A stretch of DNA of 64,000 nucleotides. Origin: Saprospiraceae bacterium. GTDB taxonomy: Bacteria > Bacteroidota > Bacteroidia > Chitinophagales > Saprospiraceae. Shown here piece by piece: positions 35,328 to 43,897 of this stretch. A model generated the notes under the pieces. It searched no databases and had not been told where the DNA came from. It was given only the letters and a program-made list of their open reading frames with translations. The position numbers were made by a program, and so were the translations under genes. Each line of letters opens with the position of its first letter. Within the stretch, counting starts at the first letter, position 1. The stretch spans positions 124,001 through 188,000 of the forward strand of contig JADJYH010000009.1 of NCBI GenBank assembly GCA_016719855.1, in the 5' to 3' direction.

Positions 35328-36683
35328 CTGATTATAACGGATTGTAGTGATGCCCACATTCCCCACCAAGCGAAGCTGAAATGAGGAGGTTGTGGAGCCA
35401 GTTTTCATGGTAAATTTTACCGTTCAACCTTGCTGCTGGGCAGAAAAGCTCGGTTTCCTTTCGCAGTTGGGGGCAAAACGGGGCAAAATTGAAAAGGAGG
35501 GCGAACGCCCTGAAGTTCTTTGAGGTCATTGCCAGGGTGGAGTGGAACTCCTGGATATAGAAAGCGTGGCGGTTCATGGACTTCATCAGCCTGTCAAGGG
35601 CATTGGACGTGCGGTGCGCCTGTGGCTGGTCGAGGTGGAAGAGCCACTTCCGGCTCTTCTGGCACAGCTTTACCAGGTTTTCCCGCATGGGGCACTCCGG
35701 GACGCTTTTCAGCGCCCAAGCCTTTAGCCGCCGCAGGCGCTGCGACATCGACCGCTTGTTTTCCGCCCGGTAGCAGTCCCACACCTTTTCCGATGCCTCG
35801 TGGAAGAGCTTTTCCATCTTCGCAACCGCCCGGTCCCGCACCTTGAGCCAGGCGTGCAGGAAGCACTCGACGATGGCTATCCTTTTCCACAGGCTGCGCC
35901 ATGCCTTCTGGGTGGCGGCCCAGCCGTCGGTGTTGACGGAGCGGGGCGCAAAGCCCGCAAAAACCCGGTGGAGCTCTGCCTTGAAGGCGCCGTATGCTTT
36001 TGCAAGGCATTCGAAATCAGCCTTTTGCGCAGCATCTACCCCCAGGAAGCAGCCGCCGCCCACGGTGGTCGCTATGTACGCCTCGCCCTTGCGGGTGTCC
36101 GTGTGGTACTCGTCCGCCAGCAGGTCCGCTGGCATCCTTTCCCGGCTTTTGACGGTCACCCCCACCAGGTTGTTGCCGGAGAGCCCGATGAACAGCCGCC
36201 ACCAGAACATGGGGTTGCCGCCAAACAACAGGGCGACGACCCAAAGGGGCACCGCATAGCGCAGCAGGAGCATGCCCTTCCACACCTCGTCCGTGCGGGC
36301 CTGCATGTAGGGCAGCACAAACGAGGGGCGTATGCGGTAGGTTTGGCCGCCCGCAACGACCTGTCGAAGCCGCACGCCCTGCTTGGAGGATTGCCGGGTA
36401 GTGCCGTTGAGCACGTATCCGTTGAGCATTTCCGGGGGGAACAATTCCGGGTGGCGCCCTAGGTGAAGCGCTATCTGTTCCTTGGCAAATGATTGGTTTT
36501 CAATGAACTGCGGATAGTCTGCCTCTTTTATCGGCAAAACTATTTGACGGTATTTGGGCGCTTTTCTACTTTTTTCGTTGCTTTGAGTTGCCATCGGGTA
36601 TTGCTCGTTTTTTGTTTCGCAACTCAAACATCGCAAGATTCGATGGCTTTCTTTTTAGCATCACTACAATCCGTTATAGTCAG
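35328..36683 (-). mobile_element. Complete insertion sequence with 26-bp terminal inverted repeats
   Basis: CTGATTATAACGGATTGTAG... (35328-35353) and its inverted copy (36658-36683, CTGACTATAACGG when read on the minus strand) match at 25 of 26 positions. The 1.36-kb element contains one transposase gene that almost fills it. I could not find a convincing target-site duplication, so the insertion may be old or the flanks altered. Confidence 0.9.
35332..36594 (-). CDS. DDE-type transposase of the insertion sequence
   Basis: A 420-residue protein. The C-terminal two thirds carry plausible catalytic acidic residues in ADEYHTDTRKGEAYIATTVG, SVNTDGWAATQKAWRSLWKR and HNLLISASLGGECGHHYN; I am not able to say which belong to the DDE triad. 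The N-terminal part (QNQSFAKEQIALHLGRHPEL) may bind DNA. The start at ATG 36594 is chosen over an upstream one to give MATQSNEK; the stop lies within the left terminal repeat, so the gene spans nearly the whole element. I do not recognise the IS family. Confidence 0.7.
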   Translation of the reverse strand: MATQSNEKSRKAPKYRQIVLPIKEADYPQFIENQSFAKEQIALHLGRHPELFPPEMLNGYVLNGTTRQSSKQGVRLRQVVAGGQTYRIRPSFVLPYMQARTDEVWKGMLLLRYAVPLWVVALLFGGNPMFWWRLFIGLSGNNLVGVTVKSRERMPADLLADEYHTDTRKGEAYIATTVGGGCFLGVDAAQKADFECLAKAYGAFKAELHRVFAGFAPRSVNTDGWAATQKAWRSLWKRIAIVECFLHAWLKVRDRAVAKMEKLFHEASEKVWDCYRAENKRSMSQRLRRLKAWALKSVPECPMRENLVKLCQKSRKWLFHLDQPQAHRTSNALDRLMKSMNRHAFYIQEFHSTLAMTSKNFRAFALLFNFAPFCPQLRKETELFCPAARLNGKIYHENWLHNLLISASLGGECGHHYNPL

Positions 36684-37099
36684 CATTTTTTAAAATTTTT
36701 AGGGCGAAGCCCTCGATTTTTGAAAGAAGTCAAGTCGTAGAAACGCAGGAAAAAATGGCATCGGCATCCAAAGGGGCTTAGCCACATCCCCGTTTGTAAC
36801 TCCAGAAGCCACCTCATTTTTGAGGGGCATAGCCCCTCTGGGGAAATCTTGTCTGGGAATTCTACAAACAGGGGCGGGGCTACGCCCCTTCACCACAAAA
36901 TCTGCCAGCGATTGCCTTCCTTTGGGACGCAAAGACGTGACGTGAATGACATCAGCCCCAAAAACGCTGCGGCGAGCAAAGGGGCGTAGCCCCGTCCCCG
37001 TTTGTAGCAGCGTGGCCATCCCCGTTTTTGAGGGGCGTAGCCCCGACACGATTCATCTCGTTACAATTAATTCTCCTACTATCTGAAAACTATCAACGC
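36684..37099. repeat. REP palindrome array upstream of the RAYT gene
   Basis: Two REP subtypes occur. Type I, GGGGCGTAGCCCCGTCCCCG with a TTTGTAGC tail: 36773-36800 (degenerate, +), 36862-36888 (-), 36981-37008 (+). Type II, TTTTTGAGGGGCGTAGCCCC: 36817-36836 and 37025-37044. A short relative AGGGCGAAGCCCT is at 36701-36713. Copies sit in both orientations, so pairs can form BIME-like structures. No gene is seen in this 416-bp stretch. Confidence 0.85.
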
Positions 37100-37567
37100 A
37101 TGGCAAACACTTACACCCAGCTCCACATCCAATATGTTTTCGCTGTAAAAGGTAGGGAAAACATGATACCCCGGCAGCAGAAGGAACAAGTACACCAATA
37201 CATGAACGGCCTATTGGTGAACCGAAAACACAAACTACTGCGGGTGCATTGCATGCCCGACCATTGCCACCTGTTCGTTGGGCTGCACCCGGCGCAGAGC
37301 ATTTCTGACCTTGCGGAAGAAGTCAAAACCGCCGCCACAAAATTCATCAAGAAACAGCCTTGGATGCCCTTCGATTTTGCATGGCAAAAGGGGTTCGGGG
37401 CATTTTCATATTCGAGGTCGCATATAGATGCGGTGGTAAGGTATATCCAAAACCAAGAGGAACACCACCAGCAGCGCAGTTTTCGGGCGGAGTACCTCGA
37501 TTTGCTGAACAAGTTTGAGGTTGAATACGACGAAAGGTATTTGTTCGAATATTACGACGATATTTGA
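37100..37567 (+). CDS. RAYT-like Y1 transposase (IS200/IS605 TnpA family)
   Basis: A 155-residue single-strand transposase. The metal-binding HUH-type segment is CMPDHCHLFVGLHPAQS (His residues of DHCH) and the catalytic tyrosine is expected in FSYSRSHIDAVVRYIQNQEE. The opening ANTYTQLHIQYVFAVKGREN is typical of the REP-associated branch. It has no tnpB partner and no left/right element ends, but is flanked by REP palindromes on both sides, which is the definition of a RAYT domesticated for REP mobility. The start at 37100 gives the normal length. Confidence 0.92.
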   Translation: MANTYTQLHIQYVFAVKGRENMIPRQQKEQVHQYMNGLLVNRKHKLLRVHCMPDHCHLFVGLHPAQSISDLAEEVKTAATKFIKKQPWMPFDFAWQKGFGAFSYSRSHIDAVVRYIQNQEEHHQQRSFRAEYLDLLNKFEVEYDERYLFEYYDDI

Positions 37568-37581
37568 GAAAACAACGTGCC

Positions 37582-37646
37582 GGGGCTACGCCCCTCAATA
37601 AGTTGGGGGACGGCTGGTGCTACAAACGGGGGCGGGGCTACGCCCC
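37582..37646 (-). repeat. REP copies downstream of the RAYT gene
   Basis: A type II copy lies at 37582-37601 (GGGGCTACGCCCCTCAATAA, 19 of 20 matching the other strand) and a type I copy at 37620-37646. Both are in the orientation opposite to the copies at 36981-37044, so the gene sits between inverted REP sets. Confidence 0.85.
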
Positions 37647-37693
37647 TGCAAATGGGGGTAGGATATGCCCCTTTTTTAACAAACGATTAAAAA

Positions 37694-38141
37694 ATGCAAA
37701 CCACTACCCACAAACTCTTCCTCTCCTACTCCCACCAAGACGAGGAGCTAAAGAACAAACTCGCCACCCACCTCGCCCCCTTGCGGCGCAGTGGCAAGGT
37801 CGCCGTCTGGCAAGACCGCCAGATACTCCCTGGCACGGAATGGGACGCCGCCATCAAAGCAGGAACTGGCCGAGGCGGACATCATCCTGCTGCTGGTCAG
37901 CCCCGATTTCATTGCCTCGGATTATATCTGGAAATACGAAATCGCAGGAGCGATGGAGCGCCACGAGCGGCGGGAGGCCACGGTCGTCCCCATCATCGTG
38001 CGGCCCTGCGACTGGCAAGACATGCCCTTTGCGAAGGTGCAGAGTTTGCCCCGCAACGCAAAGCCCGTCACCCAATACGCCAACCAAGACGAGGCATGGC
38101 TGGAGGTGGTGCAGGGGATAAAAAGGGTGGTGGAAGGGTAA
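37694..38141 (+). CDS. TIR domain protein (one frame break)
   Basis: A 148-residue protein consisting of a TIR domain alone: KLFLSYSHQDEELKNKLATH, VAVWQDRQILPGTEWDAAI, AEADIILLLVSPDFIASDYI, WKYEIAGAMERHERREATVV, PIIVRPCDWQDMPFAKVQSL. The aromatic and acidic pattern resembles NADase-type TIRs, with the glutamate of WKYEIAGAM a candidate catalytic residue. A break at the A run 37856-37858 separates two frames. It lacks any recognised partner or sensor domain. The REP array precedes it by about 50 nt. Role in defence or signalling is inferred. Confidence 0.8.
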
Positions 38142-38182
38142 TCTTCGAATCGGGTTTTTAAATCAAGAACCAAAAACAGTTG

Positions 38183-38190
38183 TAGATTTG
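38183..38190 (+). promoter_or_regulatory. -7 element of the DUF4258/MqsA operon
   Basis: TAGATTTG fits TAnnTTTG and lies 20 nt upstream of the ATG at 38211. A -33 TTG is not evident. Confidence 0.45.
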
Positions 38191-38210
38191 TTTTATTCAA
38201 ATTGCTGCCA

Positions 38211-38501
38211 ATGAGATGTGACAGTATTTTCTACTCAGAACATGCCATCGTGCAGATGGCGGCAAGAAATATCACTCCTGCCGAGGTAGAGGCTGTATTG
38301 CAGGAAGGTGAAATAATCAAGCACTATCCCGATGACCAGCCCTCACCAAGTTGGTTGATTTTGGGCTACTCAAAAGGAAAGGCAGTCCATGTCGTGTTTT
38401 CGAGGGATATTGCGACTGATTTTTGCATTATCATCACAGCATACTACCCCGACCCAACCGTTTGGAACCCAGATTTCAAAACCAAAAAATATTCAGCATG
38501 A
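38211..38501 (+). CDS. DUF4258 domain protein (probable toxin of a TA pair)
   Basis: A 96-residue protein of the DUF4258 family: SEHAIVQMAARNITPAEVEA, VLQEGEIIKHYPDDQPSPSW, KAVHVVFSRDIATDFCIIIT, YYPDPTVWNPDFKTK. The family is related to the RelE/BrnT-like fold and is usually paired with a YgiT-type zinc-finger antitoxin, as here. The stop overlaps the next start codon as ATGA (38498-38501), indicating translational coupling. The ATG at 38211 is chosen over a TTG at 38202. Confidence 0.88.
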   Translation: MRCDSIFYSEHAIVQMAARNITPAEVEAVLQEGEIIKHYPDDQPSPSWLILGYSKGKAVHVVFSRDIATDFCIIITAYYPDPTVWNPDFKTKKYSA

Positions 38502-38728
38502 AATGTATTGTCTGTAAAACAGGAGAAACCCATCCCGGTAAAACCACCGTCACGCTTCGACGAGACCAGACCGTAGTGGTAGTTGAGGATGTAAATGCCC
38601 TTATCTGCGACAATTGTGGACATTACTACCTGGATTCCCCCACCACAAAAAAGGTGATGGACACCTTGACAGATGCCATTGCAAGGGGAACAAAGTTGGA
38701 AATTTTAGCCATGAAGGCCGCTGCTTGA
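38498..38728 (+). CDS. YgiT-type zinc finger protein (MqsA-like antitoxin)
   Basis: A 76-residue protein with the MqsA N-terminal zinc site: MKCIVCKTGETHPGKTTVTL and ALICDNCGHYYLDSP hold the two CxxC pairs. Its C-terminal segment (SPTTKKVMDTLTDAIARGTK) is a short helical part without the helix-turn-helix that full-length MqsA carries, so it may not repress transcription on its own. It overlaps the DUF4258 gene by 4 nt. Confidence 0.9.
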   Translation: MKCIVCKTGETHPGKTTVTLRRDQTVVVVEDVNALICDNCGHYYLDSPTTKKVMDTLTDAIARGTKLEILAMKAAA

Positions 38729-38796
38729 TTTTGCAATTTGTATAGTCCCTCAAGGGTTTCGCAGTCCCCCAATTTCCCAATTTCCCAATTCCCAAT

Positions 38797-41511
38797 CTAC
38801 CTCGGCTCAAAAGGCAACTCCGCCACAAACGGCAGCGCATTTTCTAAGCTCAACACAGCGGAAAATACCCCGCTGTCCTCCACCGCCAACTCAAAGCCAC
38901 GGTCCTTGAACATGCGAATCATGTGCGAATTGTTGCGCAGTACGGAGGCATTGACCCGTTTGATGCCCTTGTCCCGTGCGATCTCCAGCATGTAGTCGGT
39001 CATCATGCTGCCGAGGCCCTGGTTTTGCCACGGGTCGGCCACCAGGATGGCGAACTCCGCCGTTTCGCCCCAAGCATCTGCGATGATGCGCACCACGCCG
39101 GCCATGTGTTTTTCCCCATTCTTCCTCGACTTCCGCAATCAATGCCATCTCCCGGTCGTAGTCAATTTGCGTGAGGCGGGTCAGAAAGTCGTGCGTGACC
39201 TTCGGCTTGAAACCAAAGAACCGGAAGTACAGCGACTGGTCGGAGAGGCGCTTGAACATCCTGGCCTCCATCGGCTCGTCCTCGGGGCGGATGGGGCGCA
39301 GGATGGCGTCCCGACCGTCCTTGAGCTGCATGTGCTTCACATATTTTTCGGGGTAAGGCGAGATAACGAGGTGCTTGTACGGGTGTTCCTTGGTGCGTGG
39401 CTGGTAGTCGTCGAGCAGGATGCGGGCGTCCACCACGATGCCGCCCGTCTCGTCCACCAGGTAGGGGTTGATGTCCATCTCCCGCACTTCGGGGAAGTCC
39501 ATGAGGATGTAGGCGAACTTTTGAATCACAAAGGCCAGGTCGTCAATGTCCACGCCGGGAATGCCCCGGAAGCCCTGCAATTGCTCATAAATACGGGTGC
39601 GCTGGATGGTGCGGCGGGCCAATGCGATGTTTAGCGGCGGCAGGCAGAAGCTGGTGTCGTTGATGACCTCGACCGCCACGCCGCCCTGGCCGAAGACGAT
39701 GAGCGGCCCGAAAATCGGGTCACGGTTAGCGCCAATCAGCAGTTCGTAGCGCTTTTTCTGCATTTTTCCACCAAAACTCCAACCACGTGCGCATCCGGCT
39801 TGTGCTTTTTCAGCGAAGCGATGATGGCGTCGTAGGCTTTCTCGGCGGCTGCTTTGGTGGTGATGTTCAACTTCACGCCGCCCACGTCGGTCTTGTGCAA
39901 GGCGTCTGGTGAAATGATTTTCAACACACAAGGGAAGCCGGTTTGCTCCGCAAATTGGCCCGCCTCTTTGGCGCTCGTGGCCACGTAGTTGCCACCGACG
40001 GGAATGCTGTAACAGCCAAGCAGTGCCTTTGCCTCGTTTTCCAACAAATAATGGCGGCCTTCGGCCAAAGCGGTGCGGATGATATGCCAGGCGGCGTCCC
40101 TTTTTGGAACAAAACGGCGGGGCGCTTCAGGCGGTGTTTCGTAAAGCAGCTCAAGGTTTCGGGTGTACTGCCACATTTGCAGGAACACGTCCACACCGCT
40201 CTCCGGGTAGCGGTAGTTGGGGATTTTGCCTTTTTCGAGGATGTTCCGTGCGTCCCAAACGTCCCGTTCGCCCATCCAGGAGGCAATAACCGGCTTGCGG
40301 GTATGTGCGCCTGCGGCAACGAGTGCTTCGGCGGTGCCGTTGGTGTCGGTCACGGTCTGGGCGGTGAGGATGGTCAAAACGCCGTCCACGCCCTCGTCGG
40401 CGAGGCAAGCTTCCACGGCCTTGCGGTACTCGGTCGGGGAGGCGTCACCGAGCACGTCCACGGGGTTGCCGTGGCTCCAATGGGCGGGCAGCGCCTCGCT
40501 CAGCTTCGCTAGGGTCTCCTCGGAAAGCTCGGCCAACTTGCCGCCCCGTGTGGTGAGGAAGTCGGTGGCCAACACGCCGGGGCCGCCCGCATTGGTGATA
40601 ATGGCGAGGCGGTTGCCCGCAGGACGGGGCTGCATGGATAGCGCCTGGGCGCAGTTGAACAACTGCGAGATGCGCTCCACCCGAACGCAGCCTGCCCGTT
40701 TGAACGCTGCCTCGAAAGCGGCGTCGTTGCCCGCAAGTGTGCCGGTGTGAGACATGGCGGCCTTGGTGCCGTCCGAGCTTTTTCCCGATTTCAAAATGAT
40801 GATGGGCTTCGAGCGGGCGAAGGCCCTGGCTGCGCTCATGAACTGCCGGGCATTGGTCAGCGACTCCATGTAAATCAGGATGCACGAGGTCTCTTGGTTC
40901 ATGCCGAAGTAGTCAATCAGCTCCGCAAAGCCGATGTCCACCATCGAGCCGATGGAGACGAAGTGGCTGAACCCGACGTTTTGGTCGGCGGCCCAGTCGA
41001 GGATGGAGGAGCAGAGGGCACCGCTCTGTGAAATGAAGGCGATGTTGCCCGGAAGGGCCATCCGCTTGGCGAAAGTGGCGTTCATCCCCAGCGTCGGGTT
41101 GATGATGCCGAGGCAGTTGGGGCCGACAATGCGCATTCCGTACTTGCGGCTGGTGGCCATGATTTCTGCTACCATTTTTTTGCCCTCCTCGCCAGCCTCT
41201 TGAAAGCCAGCGGAGATGATGAGCAGCCCTCCGACGCCCGCCTTGCCACACTCCTCGACCACACCGGGGACGGATTTTGCGGGCAAAATGATGATTGCCA
41301 AGTCAACGGGGCCGGGCACTGCGCCGATGGTCTCGTAAGCGGGGACGCCCAGCACTTCCTTGCTTTTTGGGTTCACGGGGTAAAGCCCGCCCTTGTATCC
41401 GTTGTCAATCAGGTTCTTGAAAAGCGAGTTGCCCACTGTGTTTTCACGGGTGGAAGCGCCGATGACGGCAATGGATTGGGGCTTGAAAATCTTGTCGAGT
41501 TGGTGTACCAT
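38797..41511 (-). CDS. Bifunctional ADP-forming acyl-CoA synthetase/GNAT acetyltransferase (two frame breaks)
   Basis: About 905 residues after repair. Order: CoA-binding domain (FKPQSIAVIGASTRENTVGN, about 8-27), succinyl-CoA ligase-like flavodoxin domain with the phosphohistidine region AAMSHTGTLAGNDAAF, an ATP-grasp domain (FPCVLKIISPDALHKTDVGG), and a C-terminal GNAT domain (VRIIADAWGETAEFAILVAD, WQNQGLGSMMTDYM). This is the Pat/PatZ-type architecture, which acetylates proteins such as acetyl-CoA synthetase. Breaks lie at the T run 39763-39767 and near 39115. A short tandem TTTCCCAA repeat (38765-38793) lies just downstream. Confidence 0.9.
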
Positions 41512-41683
41512 GATTTAGGTTAGTTTGATGGCATTATTTGGCAAGGCTGAAAATCGGGGCGAAATTAGGTTGAGGCGGTAGGCAGCAAAAGTGATAAAAA
41601 TCAGTGGTGTGGGGGAGAAAAATTAGTAGCATAGACCGAAAAGCGACAATGTAAGATGGCAAGATGTGTTGTTATTTGTGCAA

Positions 41684-41727
41684 CAACCTTGAAAATTGCA
41701 AAGCCGACTTTGCAATTTTCAAGGTTG
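41684..41727 (+). repeat. 20-bp perfect hairpin in the leader of an AAA/DUF4143 gene
   Basis: CAACCTTGAAAATTGCAAAG-type arms at 41684-41703 and 41708-41727 pair perfectly over 20 nt around the tetraloop CCGA. It ends 16 nt before the ATG at 41744. It has no T tract on either strand, so a structural or regulatory role is more likely than termination. Confidence 0.9.
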
Positions 41728-41743
41728 AGCTTATATTTACCCC

Positions 41744-42907
41744 ATGATAACAAGAAGCATAGCATCGGATATAATCAAAGACCTCGACTATTTTCCAGCT
41801 GTTGGCATCATCGGGCCGAGGCAATCCGGCAAGACTACTTTGGCCAAATCGCTTTTGGAGAAAATAGGGAGGCCAACTACCTACCTTGACCTTGAATCGG
41901 AAGCCGATCGCTATTTACTACAAGACCCTGAACCTTGGTTTTTATCCAATGCCGACCAATGCATCATCATAGATGAGGTACAGTTGATGCCTCGACTTTT
42001 TCCACTGCTTCGCTCGGTCATTGACAAAAAGCGGGAGCCAGCAAGGTTTATCTTGTTGGGGTCTGCCTCGCCGGAACTGGTGCGCAATAGTTCGGAAAGT
42101 TTGGCTGGCCGCATTTCATTTCACGAGCTTTCCCCTTTCAGCCTCACGGAGCTTGATAATGTCTTGTCAATGCGTCAGCACTGGCTTCGGGGCGGTTACC
42201 CGCTTTCGGCCCTTGCGCCTGACGATGAAACGGCTTTTCGTTGGTTGGACAACTATGTTCGTAGTTTCATTGAACGTGATTTGAAGGTTATCTTGAGACA
42301 GGACATAGAGCCAGAGAACATGCGCCGATTCCTGTTGATGTTGAGCCATTTGCACGGTGAAATCCTCAATGTTTCATCGCTTTCCAACTCGCTTGGCATT
42401 GCGGCAGCAACGGTGAACAAATACCTCGATTTGCTGGAAGGGGCGTTTTGGACGGTGCGATTGCAGCCTTGGTATGTCAATATAGGCAAGCGATTGGTCA
42501 AGTCGCCCAAGGTGTATTTTCGAGATAGTGGTATGCTACACAAGTTGTTGGGCATTGCGACAGCACAGCAGCAGCTTTCACATCCTGTGCTGGGTGCAGC
42601 GTGGGAGGGGTATGTCATCGAGCAAGTCCGCTTGGCCACGCAATTCAAGTTTCAATACTACTATTACCGAACGCAAGTTGGTGCAGAAACCGATTTGTAC
42701 CTCCTTTCACCGAAGGGCAAGACTTGGTGCGTTGAAATCAAAGTCTCAAATACGCCTGCTATATCCAAGGGTTTTTTCCAGTGTGTTGAAGACCTTCAGC
42801 CGGATGTCAAGTGTGTGGTTGTGCCAGAAAGCCGCCCTATCAAAAGGGCGGATGGAGTGGAAATTCTAAGCCTTCCTGATTTTTTGAATTCCTTGCAAAA
42901 TGCCTAA
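41744..42907 (+). CDS. ATP-binding protein with DUF4143 (AAA_14) domain
   Basis: A 387-residue ATPase. Walker A is GIIGPRQSGKTTLAKSLLEK (about 21-40), Walker B is CIIIDEVQLMPRLFPLLRS, and the sensor-like segment is RFILLGSASPELVRNSSESL. The middle (LLMLSHLHGEILNVSSLSNS, LGIAAATVNKYLDLLEGAF) is a winged-helix-like region, and the C-terminal DUF4143 part has the PD-(D/E)XK-like signature EVDLYLLSPKGKTWCVEIKV in the form ETDLYLL...CVEIKV. The family occurs in mobile and defence contexts and as a TA-like module. Function unknown. It is preceded by a strong hairpin. Confidence 0.85.
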   Translation: MITRSIASDIIKDLDYFPAVGIIGPRQSGKTTLAKSLLEKIGRPTTYLDLESEADRYLLQDPEPWFLSNADQCIIIDEVQLMPRLFPLLRSVIDKKREPARFILLGSASPELVRNSSESLAGRISFHELSPFSLTELDNVLSMRQHWLRGGYPLSALAPDDETAFRWLDNYVRSFIERDLKVILRQDIEPENMRRFLLMLSHLHGEILNVSSLSNSLGIAAATVNKYLDLLEGAFWTVRLQPWYVNIGKRLVKSPKVYFRDSGMLHKLLGIATAQQQLSHPVLGAAWEGYVIEQVRLATQFKFQYYYYRTQVGAETDLYLLSPKGKTWCVEIKVSNTPAISKGFFQCVEDLQPDVKCVVVPESRPIKRADGVEILSLPDFLNSLQNA

Positions 42908-42916
42908 CACGTCCAT

Positions 42917-43767
42917 TTAGATACCATTCATCCACGCCACCAACCAAGGCACCCAACTCACCTTGGTCACGGGGTTCACCATCCCAAACCCATGCCCGCC
43001 CTTAACCCAAAAATGCGCCTCGACAGGTACGCCATTGCGCAAGCAAGCTTCGTAAAAAAGCAGGCTGTTCTCAATTTTCACCCAATCATCCTGCGCATGA
43101 ACGAGGAAGGCGGGCGGCGACTGCGGCGTGACCCGAAGCTCGTTGGAGAAATGGGCGGTTTGCTGTAGGGTAGGGGACTTTCCGAGTAGATTCTCCCGTG
43201 AACCATCGTGCCCGATGCCGTCCCGGAAGCTCACCACTGGGTAAATCAGCGCCACGAAATCGGGGCGAACGGAAGTCAGGTCGGTGCAAGTGGGGTCGGC
43301 GTTTTGTTCAAAATGGGTGGCAGCCGTAGCCGCCAAATGCCCGCCAGCCGAAAAGCCCATTATGCCGATTTTGTTGGGGTTAAGTTGCCACTCCGCTGCC
43401 CGAAGCCGCACCAGCCGGATTGCCTGCTGGGCATCTTGGAGCGGAGCCAGCGACTTGTCCACGCAGTATCGGTCGCTGGGGATGCGGTATTTGAGCACGA
43501 ATGCGGTGATGCCCGCCTCGGTCAGCGCTTTCGCAACTTGTGTGCCCTCGTGGTCGGTGGCCGTGCCGCTGTAGCCGCCGCGGAAGTTTCGGTCGTGAAC
43601 TCGACCTTCCAATCGTTCACCTCCGTTTTTTCGAGGTTTTCGGCGGGCTTGGAATTGGGGATGGAGCCAGTGCCGTAGAGCGGGAAGGTTTGCGGTGCTT
43701 GAGCAACAACTTTTGCGAAGCAGCAAAAAACGATGGGGACGAGCAACAGCGTTGATTTCAGGTTCAT
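42917..43767 (-). CDS. Alpha/beta hydrolase (esterase), internal segment missing
   Basis: An exported esterase of the BD-FAE/xylan esterase type. The N-terminus has a signal peptide (MNLKSTLLLVPIVFCCFAKV) and the mature start QAPQTFPLYGTGSIPNSKPA; the C-terminal part has GFSAGGHLAATAATHF (nucleophile serine), DGIGHDGSRENLLGKSPTLQ, SPPAFLVHAQDDWVKIENSL (acidic residue) and KGGHGFGMVNPVTK (histidine). Between VEFTTETS (about 43600) and GGYSGTATDHEGTQVAKALT the frame jumps and roughly 25-30 residues, including the usual oxyanion-hole HGGG/CPGG segment, appear to be absent. Either an assembly deletion or real damage. Confidence 0.75.
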
Positions 43768-43823
43768 GTTTCAGCTTTTTTACAAAGGTTGGGAAAAATG
43801 GCGAACTGGCGCTAACTGAAAAA

Positions 43824-43897
43824 TTAGCTTGAATTTTGCCAATGAATCCGAAAAATTCAAGCTAATTTTGCCAATGAATCCGAAAAATTCAAGCTAA
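43824..43897 (+). repeat. 32-bp tandem repeat with inverted partner in front of an AAA/DUF4143 gene
   Basis: A 32-bp unit starting AATTTTGCCAATGAATCCGA is present twice in tandem (43832-43863 and 43864-43895). TTAGCTTGAATTTT (43824-43837) is the reverse complement of AAAATTCAAGCTAA (43852-43865), and can pair with the second copy (43884-43897) as well, giving two alternative hairpins. The start ATG (43897) directly follows. Confidence 0.85.

Noticed and set aside
36684..37646. CRISPR array
   Set aside because: The repeats are palindromes in both orientations with irregular spacing, and there are no cas genes.
40051..40080. GGCCTTCGGCC palindrome
   Set aside because: It sits within a conserved stretch of the acyl-CoA synthetase (LAEGRHYLL) and is explained by codon choice.
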